A stretch of 64,000 nt of DNA from Modestobacter sp. VKM Ac-2985 (lineage in GTDB: Bacteria; Actinomycetota; Actinomycetes; Mycobacteriales; Geodermatophilaceae), in contig NZ_JAPVBI010000002.1 of NCBI RefSeq assembly GCF_026967925.1, positions 797,628 to 861,627 on the forward strand, read 5' to 3'. Numbering within the stretch: position 1 is the first letter of the stretch; each line of letters begins with the position of its first letter. Position numbers and translations under genes: made by a program. Shown one piece after another: positions 37,271-47,673 of the stretch. The notes below the pieces were generated by a model that was not told the origin of the DNA, searched no databases, and worked only from the letters and a program-made list of their open reading frames with translations.

Positions 37271-38347
37271 ATGACCGGAGCCGGCACCACCAGCCCCCAG
37301 GGCGGCGGACTCGACCCCCAGCGCGAGGGCGCGACCTGGCACCGGCCCGCCCGCCCGGCCTCGACGATCGGCCCCTGGCTGCCCGACGGCGAGCTGGGCG
37401 TGGCCCTGTCCGACGGGCTCGCGCGGGTGGAGGCCCGGCTGGCGTCCTCGGTCGCCAGCGAGCACGCGTTCGTGAACGAGGTCGCCGGGCACCTCATGGC
37501 CGCCGGCGGCAAGCGGTTCCGGCCGGTCCTGGCCCTGCTCGCCGCCCAGCTCGGCGACGCGGACGCCCCCGAGGTCGTCGACGCCGCCGTCGTCTGCGAG
37601 CTGACCCACCTGGCCACGCTGTACCACGACGACGTGATGGACGAGGCCTCCGTCCGACGCGGCGCCCCGAGCGCCAACAGCCGCTGGACCAACAGCGTCG
37701 CCATCCTGACCGGCGACTTCCTCTTCGCCCGGGCGTCGGACCTGCTGGCCGACCTCGGCCCGGAGGCGGTCCGGGTGCAGGCGCAGACCTTCGAGCGGCT
37801 GGTCACCGGCCAGCTCCGGGAGACCGTCGGCGCCCGGCCGGGCGAGGACGCCGTCGCCCACCACCTCGGGGTGCTGGCCGACAAGACCGGGTCGCTGGTC
37901 GCCACCTCCGCCCGGTTCGGCGCCTCGTTCGCCGGCGCAGCCCCCGAGCTGGTCACCGCGCTCACCGCGTTCGGCGAGGAGGTCGGGGTGGCCTTCCAGC
38001 TCTCCGACGACCTGATCGACATCGTCAGCGAGGGCGGCACGTCGGGGAAGCTGCCCGGCACCGACCTGCGCGAGGGGATCGCCACCCTGCCGGTGCTGTT
38101 CGCCCTGGCCGGCGACGACCCCGCCGAGGCCCGGCTCCGCGAGCTGGTGGCCGGACCGGTCGTCGACGACGCCGAGCACGCCGAGGCCCTCGCCCTGCTG
38201 CGCAGCTCGACCTCCCTCGCCCGCGCGACCGCGGTGCTCGGTGAGTACGCCGACCGGGCCCGCAGCCGGTTGTCGGCGGTGCCCGACGGCCCGGTGCGGG
38301 AGGCGCTGTCCGGGCTGTGCACCTACGTGGTGACCCGCACGAGCTGA
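37271..38347 (+). CDS. Polyprenyl diphosphate synthase
   Basis: 358 residues, all-trans isoprenyl diphosphate synthase family. Both Asp-rich motifs are intact: first at Asp120-Asp124 (YHDDVMDEAS) and second at Asp246-Asp250 (LSDDLIDI). Next to nuo and in the same region as menA, it probably makes the heptaprenyl- to nonaprenyl-type side chain for menaquinone; chain length cannot be read safely. No ribosome binding site precedes the ATG; TATCTT at 37256-37261 fits a -10 box ten bases away, so a leaderless or near-leaderless transcript is likely. An in-frame GTG at 37211 is the alternative start. Confidence 0.92.
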   Translation: MTGAGTTSPQGGGLDPQREGATWHRPARPASTIGPWLPDGELGVALSDGLARVEARLASSVASEHAFVNEVAGHLMAAGGKRFRPVLALLAAQLGDADAPEVVDAAVVCELTHLATLYHDDVMDEASVRRGAPSANSRWTNSVAILTGDFLFARASDLLADLGPEAVRVQAQTFERLVTGQLRETVGARPGEDAVAHHLGVLADKTGSLVATSARFGASFAGAAPELVTALTAFGEEVGVAFQLSDDLIDIVSEGGTSGKLPGTDLREGIATLPVLFALAGDDPAEARLRELVAGPVVDDAEHAEALALLRSSTSLARATAVLGEYADRARSRLSAVPDGPVREALSGLCTYVVTRTS

Positions 38348-38381
38348 GCCGCACGGCCGGATCGGGGGCATCCTGGGGAGG

Positions 38382-39551
38382 ATGACCCGACGCTCCTGGA
38401 TGGCCCTGCCACCGCTCCTGCTGCTCGTCGCCTGCGGTGCCACCGACAGCGGTGCCGACGCGGCCGGCCCCGCGCCGGTGTCGGCGCCCGCCGGTGCCCC
38501 CGACCTGGACGTCGAGGTGGTCCTCGACGGGCTGGACCACCCCTGGGACGTCGCCCAGGCACCGGACGGCACGCTGCTGGTCGACGAGCGCGCCGGCGGG
38601 CTGACCGCGGTGCTGCCCGACGGCGAGGCGCGCCCGCTGGACGCCGACTTCGACGACCTGTTCGCCGAGGGGGAGACCGGCCTGATGGGCCTCGCCCTGG
38701 ACCCGGCCTTCGCCGACAACCGGCGCTTCTACACCTGCCAGGGCGTCCGGACGGACGCCGGCGCTGAGATCCAGGTGATCGCCTGGACCGTGGACGAGGG
38801 GTGGACGGCCGCCACCCGGGTCGCCGACCCGCTGCTGGGCGGGATCCCGGTCAACGAGAGCAGCGGCCGGCACGGCGGCTGCCGGGTCGAGTTCGGCCCG
38901 GACGGCGCGCTCTTCGTCGGGACGGGGGACAACGCCCTCGGGACCAACCCCCAGGACCTCGGCTCACTCGCCGGCAAGGTCCTCCGGATCGACCCGCAGA
39001 CCGGCGAGGCGCTCCCCGGCAACCCGTTCACCGACGACGCCGACGCCGCCGACCGGATCTGGACCTACGGGCACCGCAACGTCCAGGGCCTGGCCGTGCG
39101 GCCGGACTCCGACCAGGTCTACTCGGTGGAGCACGGGCCCGACCGGGACGACGAGGTGAACCTCCTCCAGCCCGGGGCCGACTACGGCTGGGACCCGGTC
39201 GGGGCGGGCGTGTACGACGAGAGCGTGCCGATGACCGCCCCCGGCGACGTGCCCGCGGTGTGGTCCTCCGGCGAGCCCACCATCGCACCGTCCGGGGCGA
39301 CGTTCCTCGACGGCGCGGAGTGGGGCGACTACGACGGGCTGCTGCTCATCGGTGTGCAGAAGGACACCGGCGTCCTCGCGCTGCGGCTGACCGAGGACGG
39401 GGAGCTGGTCGAGTCCTTCCGGCTGCCCGAGCTCGAGGACACCTACGGTCGCATCCGCACCCCGGAGCAGGGGCAGGACGGCGCGCTGTACGTGACCACC
39501 GACAACGGCGGCGGCGAGGACCAGGTGCTCCGGGTCAGCCCGGCGAGCTGA
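38382..39551 (+). CDS. PQQ-dependent sugar dehydrogenase-like lipoprotein (glucose/sorbosone dehydrogenase family)
   Basis: 389 residues. Signal peptide with twin Arg and a lipobox LLVAC (Cys18), so an exported lipoprotein. The six-bladed beta-propeller family is shown by GLDHPWDVAQAPDGTLLV, ETGLMGLALDPAF, GRHGGCRVEFGPDGALFVGTG, WTYGHRNVQGL and VEHGPDRDDEVN. Members oxidise aldose sugars using PQQ when it is available; many actinobacterial homologues are of unknown substrate. The stop lies inside the tail of the convergent oxidase-like gene (17-base overlap). Confidence 0.9.
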   Translation: MTRRSWMALPPLLLLVACGATDSGADAAGPAPVSAPAGAPDLDVEVVLDGLDHPWDVAQAPDGTLLVDERAGGLTAVLPDGEARPLDADFDDLFAEGETGLMGLALDPAFADNRRFYTCQGVRTDAGAEIQVIAWTVDEGWTAATRVADPLLGGIPVNESSGRHGGCRVEFGPDGALFVGTGDNALGTNPQDLGSLAGKVLRIDPQTGEALPGNPFTDDADAADRIWTYGHRNVQGLAVRPDSDQVYSVEHGPDRDDEVNLLQPGADYGWDPVGAGVYDESVPMTAPGDVPAVWSSGEPTIAPSGATFLDGAEWGDYDGLLLIGVQKDTGVLALRLTEDGELVESFRLPELEDTYGRIRTPEQGQDGALYVTTDNGGGEDQVLRVSPAS

Positions 39552-40233
39552 GCGAGCGGTCCCGCACCCGCGCCGGCACCGGGACCCCGGCCGGGAGCAG
39601 CGGGTCGGGCACCGGCTCGCCCAGCACGGTGCGCAGCGGCAGCACACCGGCCCACACCGGGGACGGGCCGGCATCGCCCGCGAGATCGCGCTCGTCGTCC
39701 CCGGGCGGGCCGGAGCGCACCTTCAGGCTCGCCTCGGTGAGGTCCAGGGACAGGACGGCGGTGGCAGCCAGCTCCCGGCGGTCCGGCTGCCTCGTCGCCG
39801 TCCAGGAGCCCGGCGCCAGCTGCTCGGTCAGCGCCGCGAGGGCACGGAGCCGTTCCGCGGGGTCGGTGACCAGCTGCGCGGTGCCGTGCACCACCGCGCA
39901 GCGGTAGTTCATCGAGTGGTGGAACGAGGAGCGCGCGTAGACCACGCCGTCCAGGTGGGTGACGGTGAAGGCCACCGGCTGGCCGGCCGCGGCGGCCCGC
40001 AGCGTGGCCGCCCCGGTGGAGCCGTGCAGGTACAGGGTGTCGCCCACCCGGCCGTACCCGGTGGGCAGCACCACCGGTGCGCCGTCGAGCACGACGCCCA
40101 GGTGACCGACGAGCCCGGCGTCCAGCACGGCGTGGAGCTCGGCGCGGTCGGTGCGGGCCCGCCGGGCGCCCCGGCGGACGGTGCTGCGGGCAGTGGGGGA
40201 GAGCGGGAGCTGGTCGGCGGGTGCGCTGGTCAC
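39535..40233 (-). CDS. Pyridoxamine 5'-phosphate oxidase-like flavin-binding family protein
   Basis: 232 residues from a GTG at 40233. The split-barrel flavin-binding fold is suggested by HLGVVLDGAPVVLPTGYGR, LYLHGSTGA and the VVYARSSFHHSMNYRCAVVHG segment, as in NimA/PNPOx-like proteins that use FMN, F420 or heme. The substrate is unknown. Divergent from a MocR-type regulator across 93 bases carrying repeated motifs, a typical arrangement in which the regulator controls its neighbour. C-terminus overlaps the convergent sugar dehydrogenase gene. Confidence 0.85.
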   Translation of the reverse strand: MTSAPADQLPLSPTARSTVRRGARRARTDRAELHAVLDAGLVGHLGVVLDGAPVVLPTGYGRVGDTLYLHGSTGAATLRAAAAGQPVAFTVTHLDGVVYARSSFHHSMNYRCAVVHGTAQLVTDPAERLRALAALTEQLAPGSWTATRQPDRRELAATAVLSLDLTEASLKVRSGPPGDDERDLAGDAGPSPVWAGVLPLRTVLGEPVPDPLLPAGVPVPARVRDRSLSSPG

Positions 40234-40252
40234 CGGACCATCGTGCGGGCGC

Positions 40253-40304
40253 GAGTGGCCTCTCCGAAGAGCCATTCCCCTACGATCTCGGCAGGCCACT
40301 CCCC
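40253..40304. promoter_or_regulatory. Candidate MocR operator and promoter
   Basis: Three copies of a GGCCACTC-like motif: GAGTGGCC (reverse orientation, 40253-40260), GCCATTCCCC (40271-40280) and GCCACTCCCC (40295-40304). The two forward copies are 24 bp apart and flank TACGAT (40281-40286), a good -10 for the MocR gene. Direct repeats about two helical turns apart are characteristic of MocR/GabR/PdxR binding sites. Confidence 0.5.
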
Positions 40305-40326
40305 GATGGCCCGGAGGGGAGTGCCC

Positions 40327-41697
40327 GTGGTCGACGTCCCGCCGCTGCCGCTGGACCGCACCTCCCGGGTGCCGCTGTCGGTGCAGCTGGCCGACGGCCT
40401 GCGCACGGTCACCGCGCAGGGCAGCCTGCGGGCCGGGGACCGGCTGCCCTCCACCCGGCAGCTGGCGACCGTGCTGGCGGTCAGCCGCACCGTCACCGCC
40501 GCGGCCTACGACCAGCTGCTGGCCGAGGGGTGGGTCCAGGGCCGGCGCGGCGCGGGCACCTTCGTGGTCGGCGCGCCCGGCCCGCCCGCACCGGCCCCGA
40601 CCACCCCGTCCACCGTCCGCGGGCCCGCCCCGGCGCCGGTCGACCTGCGCGCGGGCACACCCTGCCTGGAGGTGCTCGACCGGGCCGCCTGGCGCCGGGC
40701 CTGGCGGGCGGCCGGGGACGAGGAGCCCGACCGGTGGCCGGACCCGGCCGGCGCACCCGACTACCGGGCGGCCGTGGTCGAGCACCTGCTCCGTCACCGC
40801 GGGCTGCCGGCCGTGGCCGAGGACGTGCTGGCCACCGCGGGCACCTCCGCCGCCGTCGGGGAGGTGGCCCGGCTGCTGCCCGCCGGGTCCCGCGTCGGGG
40901 TCGAGGACCCTGGCTATCAGCGTGCGGTCGGCGCGCTCCGTGACGCGCAGGTGGAGGTCGTCCCGCTCCCGGTGGACGCCGACGGACTGGTCGTCGCCGA
41001 GGTGCCCCGGGGCCTGGCCGCGGTCTACTGCACCCCGGCCCACCAGTGGCCGCTGGGCGCCCGGCTGACCGCGCCCCGGCGGACGGCGCTGGTGGCCCGG
41101 GCCCGGGCCGAGGGCTTCTGGGTGCTCGAGGACGACTACGACGGCGAGCTGCGCTACGACGTCGCGCCGCTGCCCCTGCTCGCCGCGCTCGCCCCGGACG
41201 TCGTGGTGCACCTGGGCACGACCAGCAAGGTGCTCAGCCCGACCCTCGGTGCCGGCTGGCTGGTCGCGCCATCCGCGCTTCGGGAGGGCCTGCTCGCCCG
41301 CCGCACGGCGACCGGCACCCGCCCCGCCCGGGCCGGGCAGCGGGTGGTGGCCGCGCTCGCCGCCGCCGGGGACCTGTCCCGGCACCTGCGCCGGCTGCGG
41401 CGGGAGCTGCACGCCCGCCGCGACGAGGTGCTGGCCGCCGTCACCGCCGCGGGCCGGGGCAGCCTGGGCGACGCGGCTGGGGCGCACGTCGTCGTCGTGC
41501 TGCCGGACCTGGCGACCGAGGCGGCGGTGCTCGCCGCCGCCGCGGCACGCGGCCTCGCCCTGGACCCGCTGTCCCGGCACTCACTGGACCCGGCTGCCGC
41601 TCAGGCGGGGTTGGTGCTGGGCTGGGCGGCGCCGATCCGCGCCGAGCTCACCCGTGCCCTGCCCGACCTGACGCAGGTCCTGTTGCGAGGCGGCTGA
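40327..41697 (+). CDS. MocR-family (GntR/aminotransferase fusion) transcriptional regulator
   Basis: 456 residues. N-terminal GntR winged helix (residues about 10-80: VQLADGLRTVTAQGSLRAGD then LPSTRQLATVLAVSRTVTAAAY) fused to a fold-type I aminotransferase domain with PLP lysine Lys301 in LGTTSKVLSPTLGAGW and EDDYDGELRYD. PLP or an amino-acid adduct is the usual effector. The GTG at 40327 has GGAGG nine bases upstream; GTG 40321 and ATG 40306 are in frame. Divergent from the PNPOx-like gene, which fits a PdxR-like role in vitamin B6 or amine metabolism, but this is inferred. Confidence 0.9.
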   Translation: MVDVPPLPLDRTSRVPLSVQLADGLRTVTAQGSLRAGDRLPSTRQLATVLAVSRTVTAAAYDQLLAEGWVQGRRGAGTFVVGAPGPPAPAPTTPSTVRGPAPAPVDLRAGTPCLEVLDRAAWRRAWRAAGDEEPDRWPDPAGAPDYRAAVVEHLLRHRGLPAVAEDVLATAGTSAAVGEVARLLPAGSRVGVEDPGYQRAVGALRDAQVEVVPLPVDADGLVVAEVPRGLAAVYCTPAHQWPLGARLTAPRRTALVARARAEGFWVLEDDYDGELRYDVAPLPLLAALAPDVVVHLGTTSKVLSPTLGAGWLVAPSALREGLLARRTATGTRPARAGQRVVAALAAAGDLSRHLRRLRRELHARRDEVLAAVTAAGRGSLGDAAGAHVVVVLPDLATEAAVLAAAAARGLALDPLSRHSLDPAAAQAGLVLGWAAPIRAELTRALPDLTQVLLRGG

Positions 41698-41704
41698 ACC
41701 ACGA

Positions 41705-41735
41705 CGGACCCGCCCCCGGTGTGGGGACGGGTCCG
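41705..41735. terminator. Terminator hairpin between mocR and korB
   Basis: CGGACCCG / CGGGTCCG, perfect 8-bp stem with an inner C-run/G-run pairing in the 15-nt loop, seven bases after the regulator's stop. Nothing else recognisable was seen in 41736-41860 apart from a small TGATCC-GGA-GGATCA dyad at 41841-41855. Confidence 0.5.
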
Positions 41736-41860
41736 GTGCGGACCGCGCAGCGGGTGACGCCGAGCGGGGGGCCGGAGGCCCTCCCGAGGCGCCACGGGGA
41801 ACGGCTCAGCGGCGCCGGCGTGCGGCACGTGGCCGCGTTGTGATCCGGAGGATCACCATG

Positions 41861-42993
41861 TCACTGCACGGTCCAGCTGTCGCTGCCGGCGAGCAGGGCG
41901 TCGAGGTCGGCGGGCTCCTGGGCCGCGGCGTCCTCGAGCTGGTCGGCCATCATCCGGTCGTAGGTGGGCTTGACCACCGACCGGAAGACGCCCATCGGGC
42001 TGTACCGCAGGTCCTGGGTGGACAGCCGGGACAGCGCGAAGGCGTACGACGGGTCGTCGCGGTGCGCGTCGTGCACCACGATCTGGCTCGCGTCGACCTG
42101 GTTGCTCTCGGCGATCCGCAGGCCCCCGAAGTCGTCCCGGACGACGCAGGAGGCACCGCCGGGGCCGAAGACCAGCGGCTCGCCGTGCACCAGCGGGATC
42201 GTCCACATCGGGCCGGTGTTCGGGTCCTTGAGCAGCTCGAACGCGCCGTCGTTGAAGATGTTGCAGTTCTGGTAGATCTCCACCAGCGACGTGCCCTGGT
42301 GCTCGGCGGCCTGTCGCAGGACGTCGGTGAGGCCCTTGCGGTCGGAGTCCATCGCCCGGCCGACGAAGGTCGCGTCGGCGCCCAGCGCGAGCGACACCGG
42401 GTTGAACGGGGCGTCGATCGAGCCCATCGGGGTGGACTTGGTGACCTTCCCGACCTCCGACGTCGGCGAGTACTGGCCCTTGGTGAGGCCGTAGATCCGG
42501 TTGTTGAACAGCAGGATCGTGAGGTTCACGTTGCGACGCAGGGTGTGGATCAGGTGGTTGCCGCCGATGGACAGCGCGTCGCCGTCCCCGGTGACGACCC
42601 AGACCGAGAGGTCCGGGCGGGAGGCGGCCAGGCCGGTCGCGATGGCCGGGGCCCGCCCGTGGATCGAGTGCATCCCGTAGGTGTTCATGTAGTACGGGAA
42701 GCGCGAGGAGCACCCGATGCCGGACACGATGACCATGTCCTCGCGGGCGATGCCGAGGCTGGGCAGGAAGCTCTGGACCGCGTTGAGGATGACGTAGTCA
42801 CCGCACCCGGGGCACCAGCGCACCTCCTGGTCGGTCTTGAGGTCCTTGGCCTTCAGCGCCGTCTGCTTCTCACCGTTCGCGGCGATCGAGGCGTCGATGG
42901 CACCGGAGATCGTGGTGATGTCCGGCCCGGCGGGCATGCCGAGGTCGTGCACGTGGGCGTTGGTGGACTCGGTGTTGCTGGAGTCGATGGCGG

Positions 42994-42997
<4 letters not shown>
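41861..42997 (-). CDS. korB: 2-oxoglutarate:ferredoxin oxidoreductase subunit beta
   Basis: 378 residues. Carries ThDP and an iron-sulfur cluster. Cysteines in EVRWCPGCGDYVIL and SGIGCSSRFPYYMNTYG and the ThDP motif VTGDGDALSIGGNHLIHTLR followed by a hydrophobic strand and NN are visible. With KorA it oxidatively decarboxylates 2-oxoglutarate to succinyl-CoA and reduces ferredoxin, a CoA-dependent branch of the TCA cycle in actinobacteria. The 2-oxoacid is inferred from similarity to mycobacterial KorB. GTG start overlaps the korA stop. Confidence 0.92.
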
Positions 42998-45021
<2,024 letters not shown>

Positions 45022-45178
45022 GTGTGAGGTACCTCCGACCAGCCAGGCTACGTGCGCGGCGCGCTGCCGGACCGGCTCGGGCATCGACGTGAGGCAAGCC
45101 ACACAGGGTGGGCTCACCTCACCGGCCCTACCGGGGTGCCGGGGGAACGGGGATCGGGCCGGGGGCGTTCTACCGCTC

Positions 45179-46042
45179 GTGCAACGCTGGAACAACGGAC
45201 TGAAGACGGCTGTGCTCCTCGGCCTGATGGCCGGGGTCATCCTGCTGGTCGGCAGCTTCTTCGGCCGCGGAGGGCTGCTGATCGCCCTGGTGGTGGCGCT
45301 CGGCGTCAACGGCTGGGCGTACTTCAACTCCGACAAGCTGGCGCTGCGGGCCATGCGCGCCTTCCCGGTGACCGAGACCCAGGCCCCGCAGCTCTACGCG
45401 ATCGTGCGGGAGCTCGCGACCGAGGCCCGCCAGCCCATGCCCCGGCTGTACGTGAGCCCCACGGACCAGCCCAACGCCTTCGCCACCGGCCGCAACCCGC
45501 GCAACGCCGCCGTCTGCTGCACCCAGGGAATCCTGGAGCTGCTGGACCGCCGGGAGCTGCGCGGGGTGCTCGCCCACGAGCTGTCCCACGTCTACAACCG
45601 CGACATCCTGATCAGCTCGGTGGCCGGCGCGATGGCCACGGTGATCACCTACCTGGCGCACATGGCGATGTTCGCCTCGCTGTTCGGTGGCCGGTCCGAG
45701 GACCGGCAGGGCGGTGGGCTGGGCGGCCTGCTGCTGGTCTTCCTCGGCCCGGTCGCCGCAGGCCTGGTCCAGATGGCGGTCAGCCGCAGCCGGGAGTACC
45801 AGGCCGACGCCTCCGGTGCGCGGCTCAGCTCCGACCCGTTGGCGCTGGCCAGCGCACTGTCCAAGCTCGACCGCGGGGTGGCCGCCCGGCCGCTGCCGCA
45901 GGACGACCGGTTGGTCACCCAGAGCCACCTGATGATCGCCAACCCGTTCCGCGGCCAGGGGATGGCGTCGATGTTCGCCACCCACCCGCCGATGGCCGAG
46001 CGCATCGCGCGGCTGCAGCAGATGGCCCGGGAACTGGGCTGA
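45179..46042 (+). CDS. htpX: Membrane zinc metalloprotease HtpX
   Basis: 287 residues, M48B family, membrane protein quality control. The zinc motif HELSH is at residues 133-137 ([14 protein letters not shown]) with the third ligand glutamate Glu206 in [13 protein letters not shown]. Two N-terminal helices and two further membrane segments around residues 150-200. GTG start at 45179; no ribosome binding site is evident. The intergenic region 45022-45178 separates it from divergent korA and shows no clear operator. Confidence 0.94.
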   Translation: MQRWNNGLKTAVLLGLMAGVILLVGSFFGRGGLLIALVVALGVNGWAYFNSDKLALRAMRAFPVTETQAPQLYAIVRELATEARQPMPRLYVSPTDQPNAFATGRNPRNAAVCCTQGILELLDRRELRGVLAHELSHVYNRDILISSVAGAMATVITYLAHMAMFASLFGGRSEDRQGGGLGGLLLVFLGPVAAGLVQMAVSRSREYQADASGARLSSDPLALASALSKLDRGVAARPLPQDDRLVTQSHLMIANPFRGQGMASMFATHPPMAERIARLQQMARELG

Positions 46043-46072
46043 CGGCCCCCTCGCCGCGGCGCGGGGGCCGTC
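46041..46072. terminator. Bidirectional terminator between htpX and yajQ
   Basis: GACGGCCCCC / GGGGGCCGTC, perfect 10-bp stem whose 12-nt loop contains the smaller dyad CGCCGCGGCG. It begins at the htpX stop codon and lies eight bases from the yajQ stop, serving two convergent genes. Confidence 0.75.
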
Positions 46073-46079
46073 CCTCAGG

Positions 46080-46571
46080 TCAGCGGTAGTTGTCGAACTG
46101 CAGCGCGATCTCGAAGTCCTTGCTCTTCAGCAGCTGCTGGACCGCCTGCAGGTCATCGCGCTTCTTGCCGCTGACCCGGAGCTGGTCGCCCTGGATCTGC
46201 GCCTGCACGCCCTTGGGGCCCTCGTCCCGGATGGCCTTGGCGATCTCCTTGGCCTTGTCCGAGGCGATCCCCTGCTGGATCCGGGCGGAGATCTTGTAGA
46301 CCTTCCCCGAGGACTGCGGCTCGTCGGCGTCCAGCGCCTTCATCGAGATGCCCCGCTTGACCAGCTTCTCCTTGAACACCTCGAGGGCTGCGGCCACCCG
46401 CTCCTCGGTGTCGGCCTGCAGGGCCACCGCCTCCTCGCCGGCCCAGGCGATGGTGGCGTTGACGCCGCGGAAGTCGAACCGCTGCGACAGCTCCTTGCCC
46501 GCCTGGTTCAGGGCGTTGTCGACCTCCTGCCGGTCGACCTTGCTCACCACGTCGAAGGACGCATCGGCCAT
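46080..46571 (-). CDS. YajQ family nucleotide-binding protein
   Basis: 163 residues, full length. The N-terminus [20 protein letters not shown] and the DFRGVNATI and [18 protein letters not shown] segments are diagnostic of YajQ. Homologues bind cyclic di-GMP in Xanthomonas and nucleotides in others, and the window also encodes two GGDEF-EAL proteins, but a c-di-GMP role here is only inferred. ATG with GGAGGA upstream. Confidence 0.93.
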   Translation of the reverse strand: MADASFDVVSKVDRQEVDNALNQAGKELSQRFDFRGVNATIAWAGEEAVALQADTEERVAAALEVFKEKLVKRGISMKALDADEPQSSGKVYKISARIQQGIASDKAKEIAKAIRDEGPKGVQAQIQGDQLRVSGKKRDDLQAVQQLLKSKDFEIALQFDNYR

Positions 46572-46659
46572 GTCGGTTCCTCCTCAGTGGGGACGACCCG
46601 CCGCCGGGGACCCGGCGAGGACGTCGTCCCCGTCTTGTAAGCTCTCCCGGTACCACCAC

Positions 46660-46741
46660 GGCGGGTTGCCCGAGTGGCCAATGGGAGCGGACTGTAAATC
46701 CGTCGGCTTAGCCTACGAAGGTTCGAATCCTTCACCCGCCA
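46660..46741 (+). tRNA. tRNA-Tyr (GTA)
   Basis: 82 nt, class II with long variable arm. Acceptor GGCGGGT pairs with ACCCGCC, discriminator A; anticodon GTA at 46694-46696 in ACTGTAAATC; T-arm GGTTCGAATCC. CCA is not encoded. A TAAGCT -10 candidate is at 46638-46643, and the terminator at 46752-46783 follows. Confidence 0.97.
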
Positions 46742-46751
46742 CACCTGGTAC

Positions 46752-46783
46752 GACGGCCCCCGACCATGCGGTCGGGGGCCGTC
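46752..46783. terminator. Terminator after tRNA-Tyr
   Basis: GACGGCCCCCGAC / GTCGGGGGCCGTC, perfect 13-bp stem with a 6-nt loop. It sits between the tRNA-Tyr end and the stop of the convergent Tad-like gene, so it may act on both strands. Confidence 0.8.
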
Positions 46784-46788
46784 CTCGT

Positions 46789-47226
46789 TCACGCGGTCGG
46801 CGCCCGGGCGCTGGCGACCGCGGTCCGCTCCAGCGGTTCGCCGGCCAGGAACAGCCAGCCGAAGGCGATCGGCACCGACCGGCTGCACCGCACGGTCACC
46901 TCGGCCCCGTCGGTCGCCGCCGACCACGAGTCGAGGACGACGCCGGCATCGCCGAGCTGATCGGCCACGGCCGCCTCGGCCGCAGCGCGGGTCAACGGCA
47001 GCTCGGTGCCCACCCCACGCGTGTAGACGGCGGCCTCGTCGGCCTGGTTCGCCGCCGCCAACGCCGCACCGTCGCAGATCGACTGGACCTCCTGCTGTTC
47101 CAGGAAGGCGTCGGAGGCGGCGATCGCCCCGAACACCATCAGCGCGCCCACCAGCCAGCAGACCAGCACGAACGGCAGGGTCGAGCCGGCCTCGGGATCG
47201 CCGTCGTCGGGCCGTCCGGTGCGCAC
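46789..47226 (-). CDS. TadE/TadG-like pilus assembly protein, orphan
   Basis: 145 residues, GTG start at 47226. After a short charged N-terminus ending GDPEAGS comes one hydrophobic helix (TLPFVLVCWLVGALMVFGAI) and then LEQQEVQSICDGAALAAANQ, the typical N-terminal Tad-like domain of TadG/Rv3654c-type proteins. These are exported minor pilin-like components of Tad/Flp systems. No other tad genes are present in the window, so the partner genes must lie elsewhere or be missing. Two cysteines in the extracytoplasmic part could form a disulfide. Confidence 0.75.
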   Translation of the reverse strand: MRTGRPDDGDPEAGSTLPFVLVCWLVGALMVFGAIAASDAFLEQQEVQSICDGAALAAANQADEAAVYTRGVGTELPLTRAAAEAAVADQLGDAGVVLDSWSAATDGAEVTVRCSRSVPIAFGWLFLAGEPLERTAVASARAPTA

Positions 47227-47277
47227 GCGCGCAGCGTAGAGGTCACCCGCGACGGTGCTCCGACGTCGTCCACCGGT

Positions 47278-47351
47278 TGTGGACGGAGCCTGTGGACGGT
47301 GTGGACGACGGCGCACCATCCGCGCTGCTGCGCCACCGACCCTGTGGACGG
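47278..47351 (+). promoter_or_regulatory. Cluster of four DnaA-box-like sequences
   Basis: TGTGGACGG at 47278-47286, 47291-47299 and 47343-47351, and TGTGGACGA at 47300-47308. In reverse complement these read CCGTCCACA or TCGTCCACA, which fit the high-GC actinobacterial DnaA box (YYNTCCACA). They lie in the 165-base gap between the Tad-like and EspC-like genes, which holds nothing else recognisable. Single copies also occur elsewhere (within the GGDEF-EAL gene near 50410 and near 37243), but only here are they clustered. Confidence 0.4.
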
Positions 47352-47391
47352 CGGCAGCGGCGGACGCCGTCCGGCCACGAGACTGCCCGGC

Positions 47392-47673
47392 ATGGTCATC
47401 GAGGTGGTCCCGGCACGGCTGTACGCGCTGGCCGGGGTGCTGGACGCCGCATCGGCCCGGGCGGCCCAGGTCGGTGCGGCGGGTGGCGGCGCTGGGGTGG
47501 GCGGGCCGCTCGGCCCGGTCGTGGCCGGCTTCGGCGAGACGGTCGCGGCTGCAGGTGGCTGCCTGGCCGGCGAGCTGGCCTGGCTGCGGGGCGCCGTGAC
47601 GACGGCAGCCGGTTCCTGGCAGCAGCTGGACGGCGGGCTGCTGCCCGTGCGCGGCACGGTGGTGCCCCGGTGA
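47392..47673 (+). CDS. Small EspC/WXG-like helical protein
   Basis: 93 residues, ATG start. An N-terminal helix (ARLYALAGVLDAASARAAQV), a Gly-rich turn (GAAGGGAGVGGPLGP) and a second long helix ending in AAGSWQQLDGG give the helix-turn-helix hairpin shape of ESX secretion-associated EspC-like or WXG100-like proteins. No signal peptide. It overlaps the next gene by four bases (GTGA), implying that the two products act together. Family assignment is from architecture, not a diagnostic motif. Confidence 0.65.
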   Translation: MVIEVVPARLYALAGVLDAASARAAQVGAAGGGAGVGGPLGPVVAGFGETVAAAGGCLAGELAWLRGAVTTAAGSWQQLDGGLLPVRGTVVPR

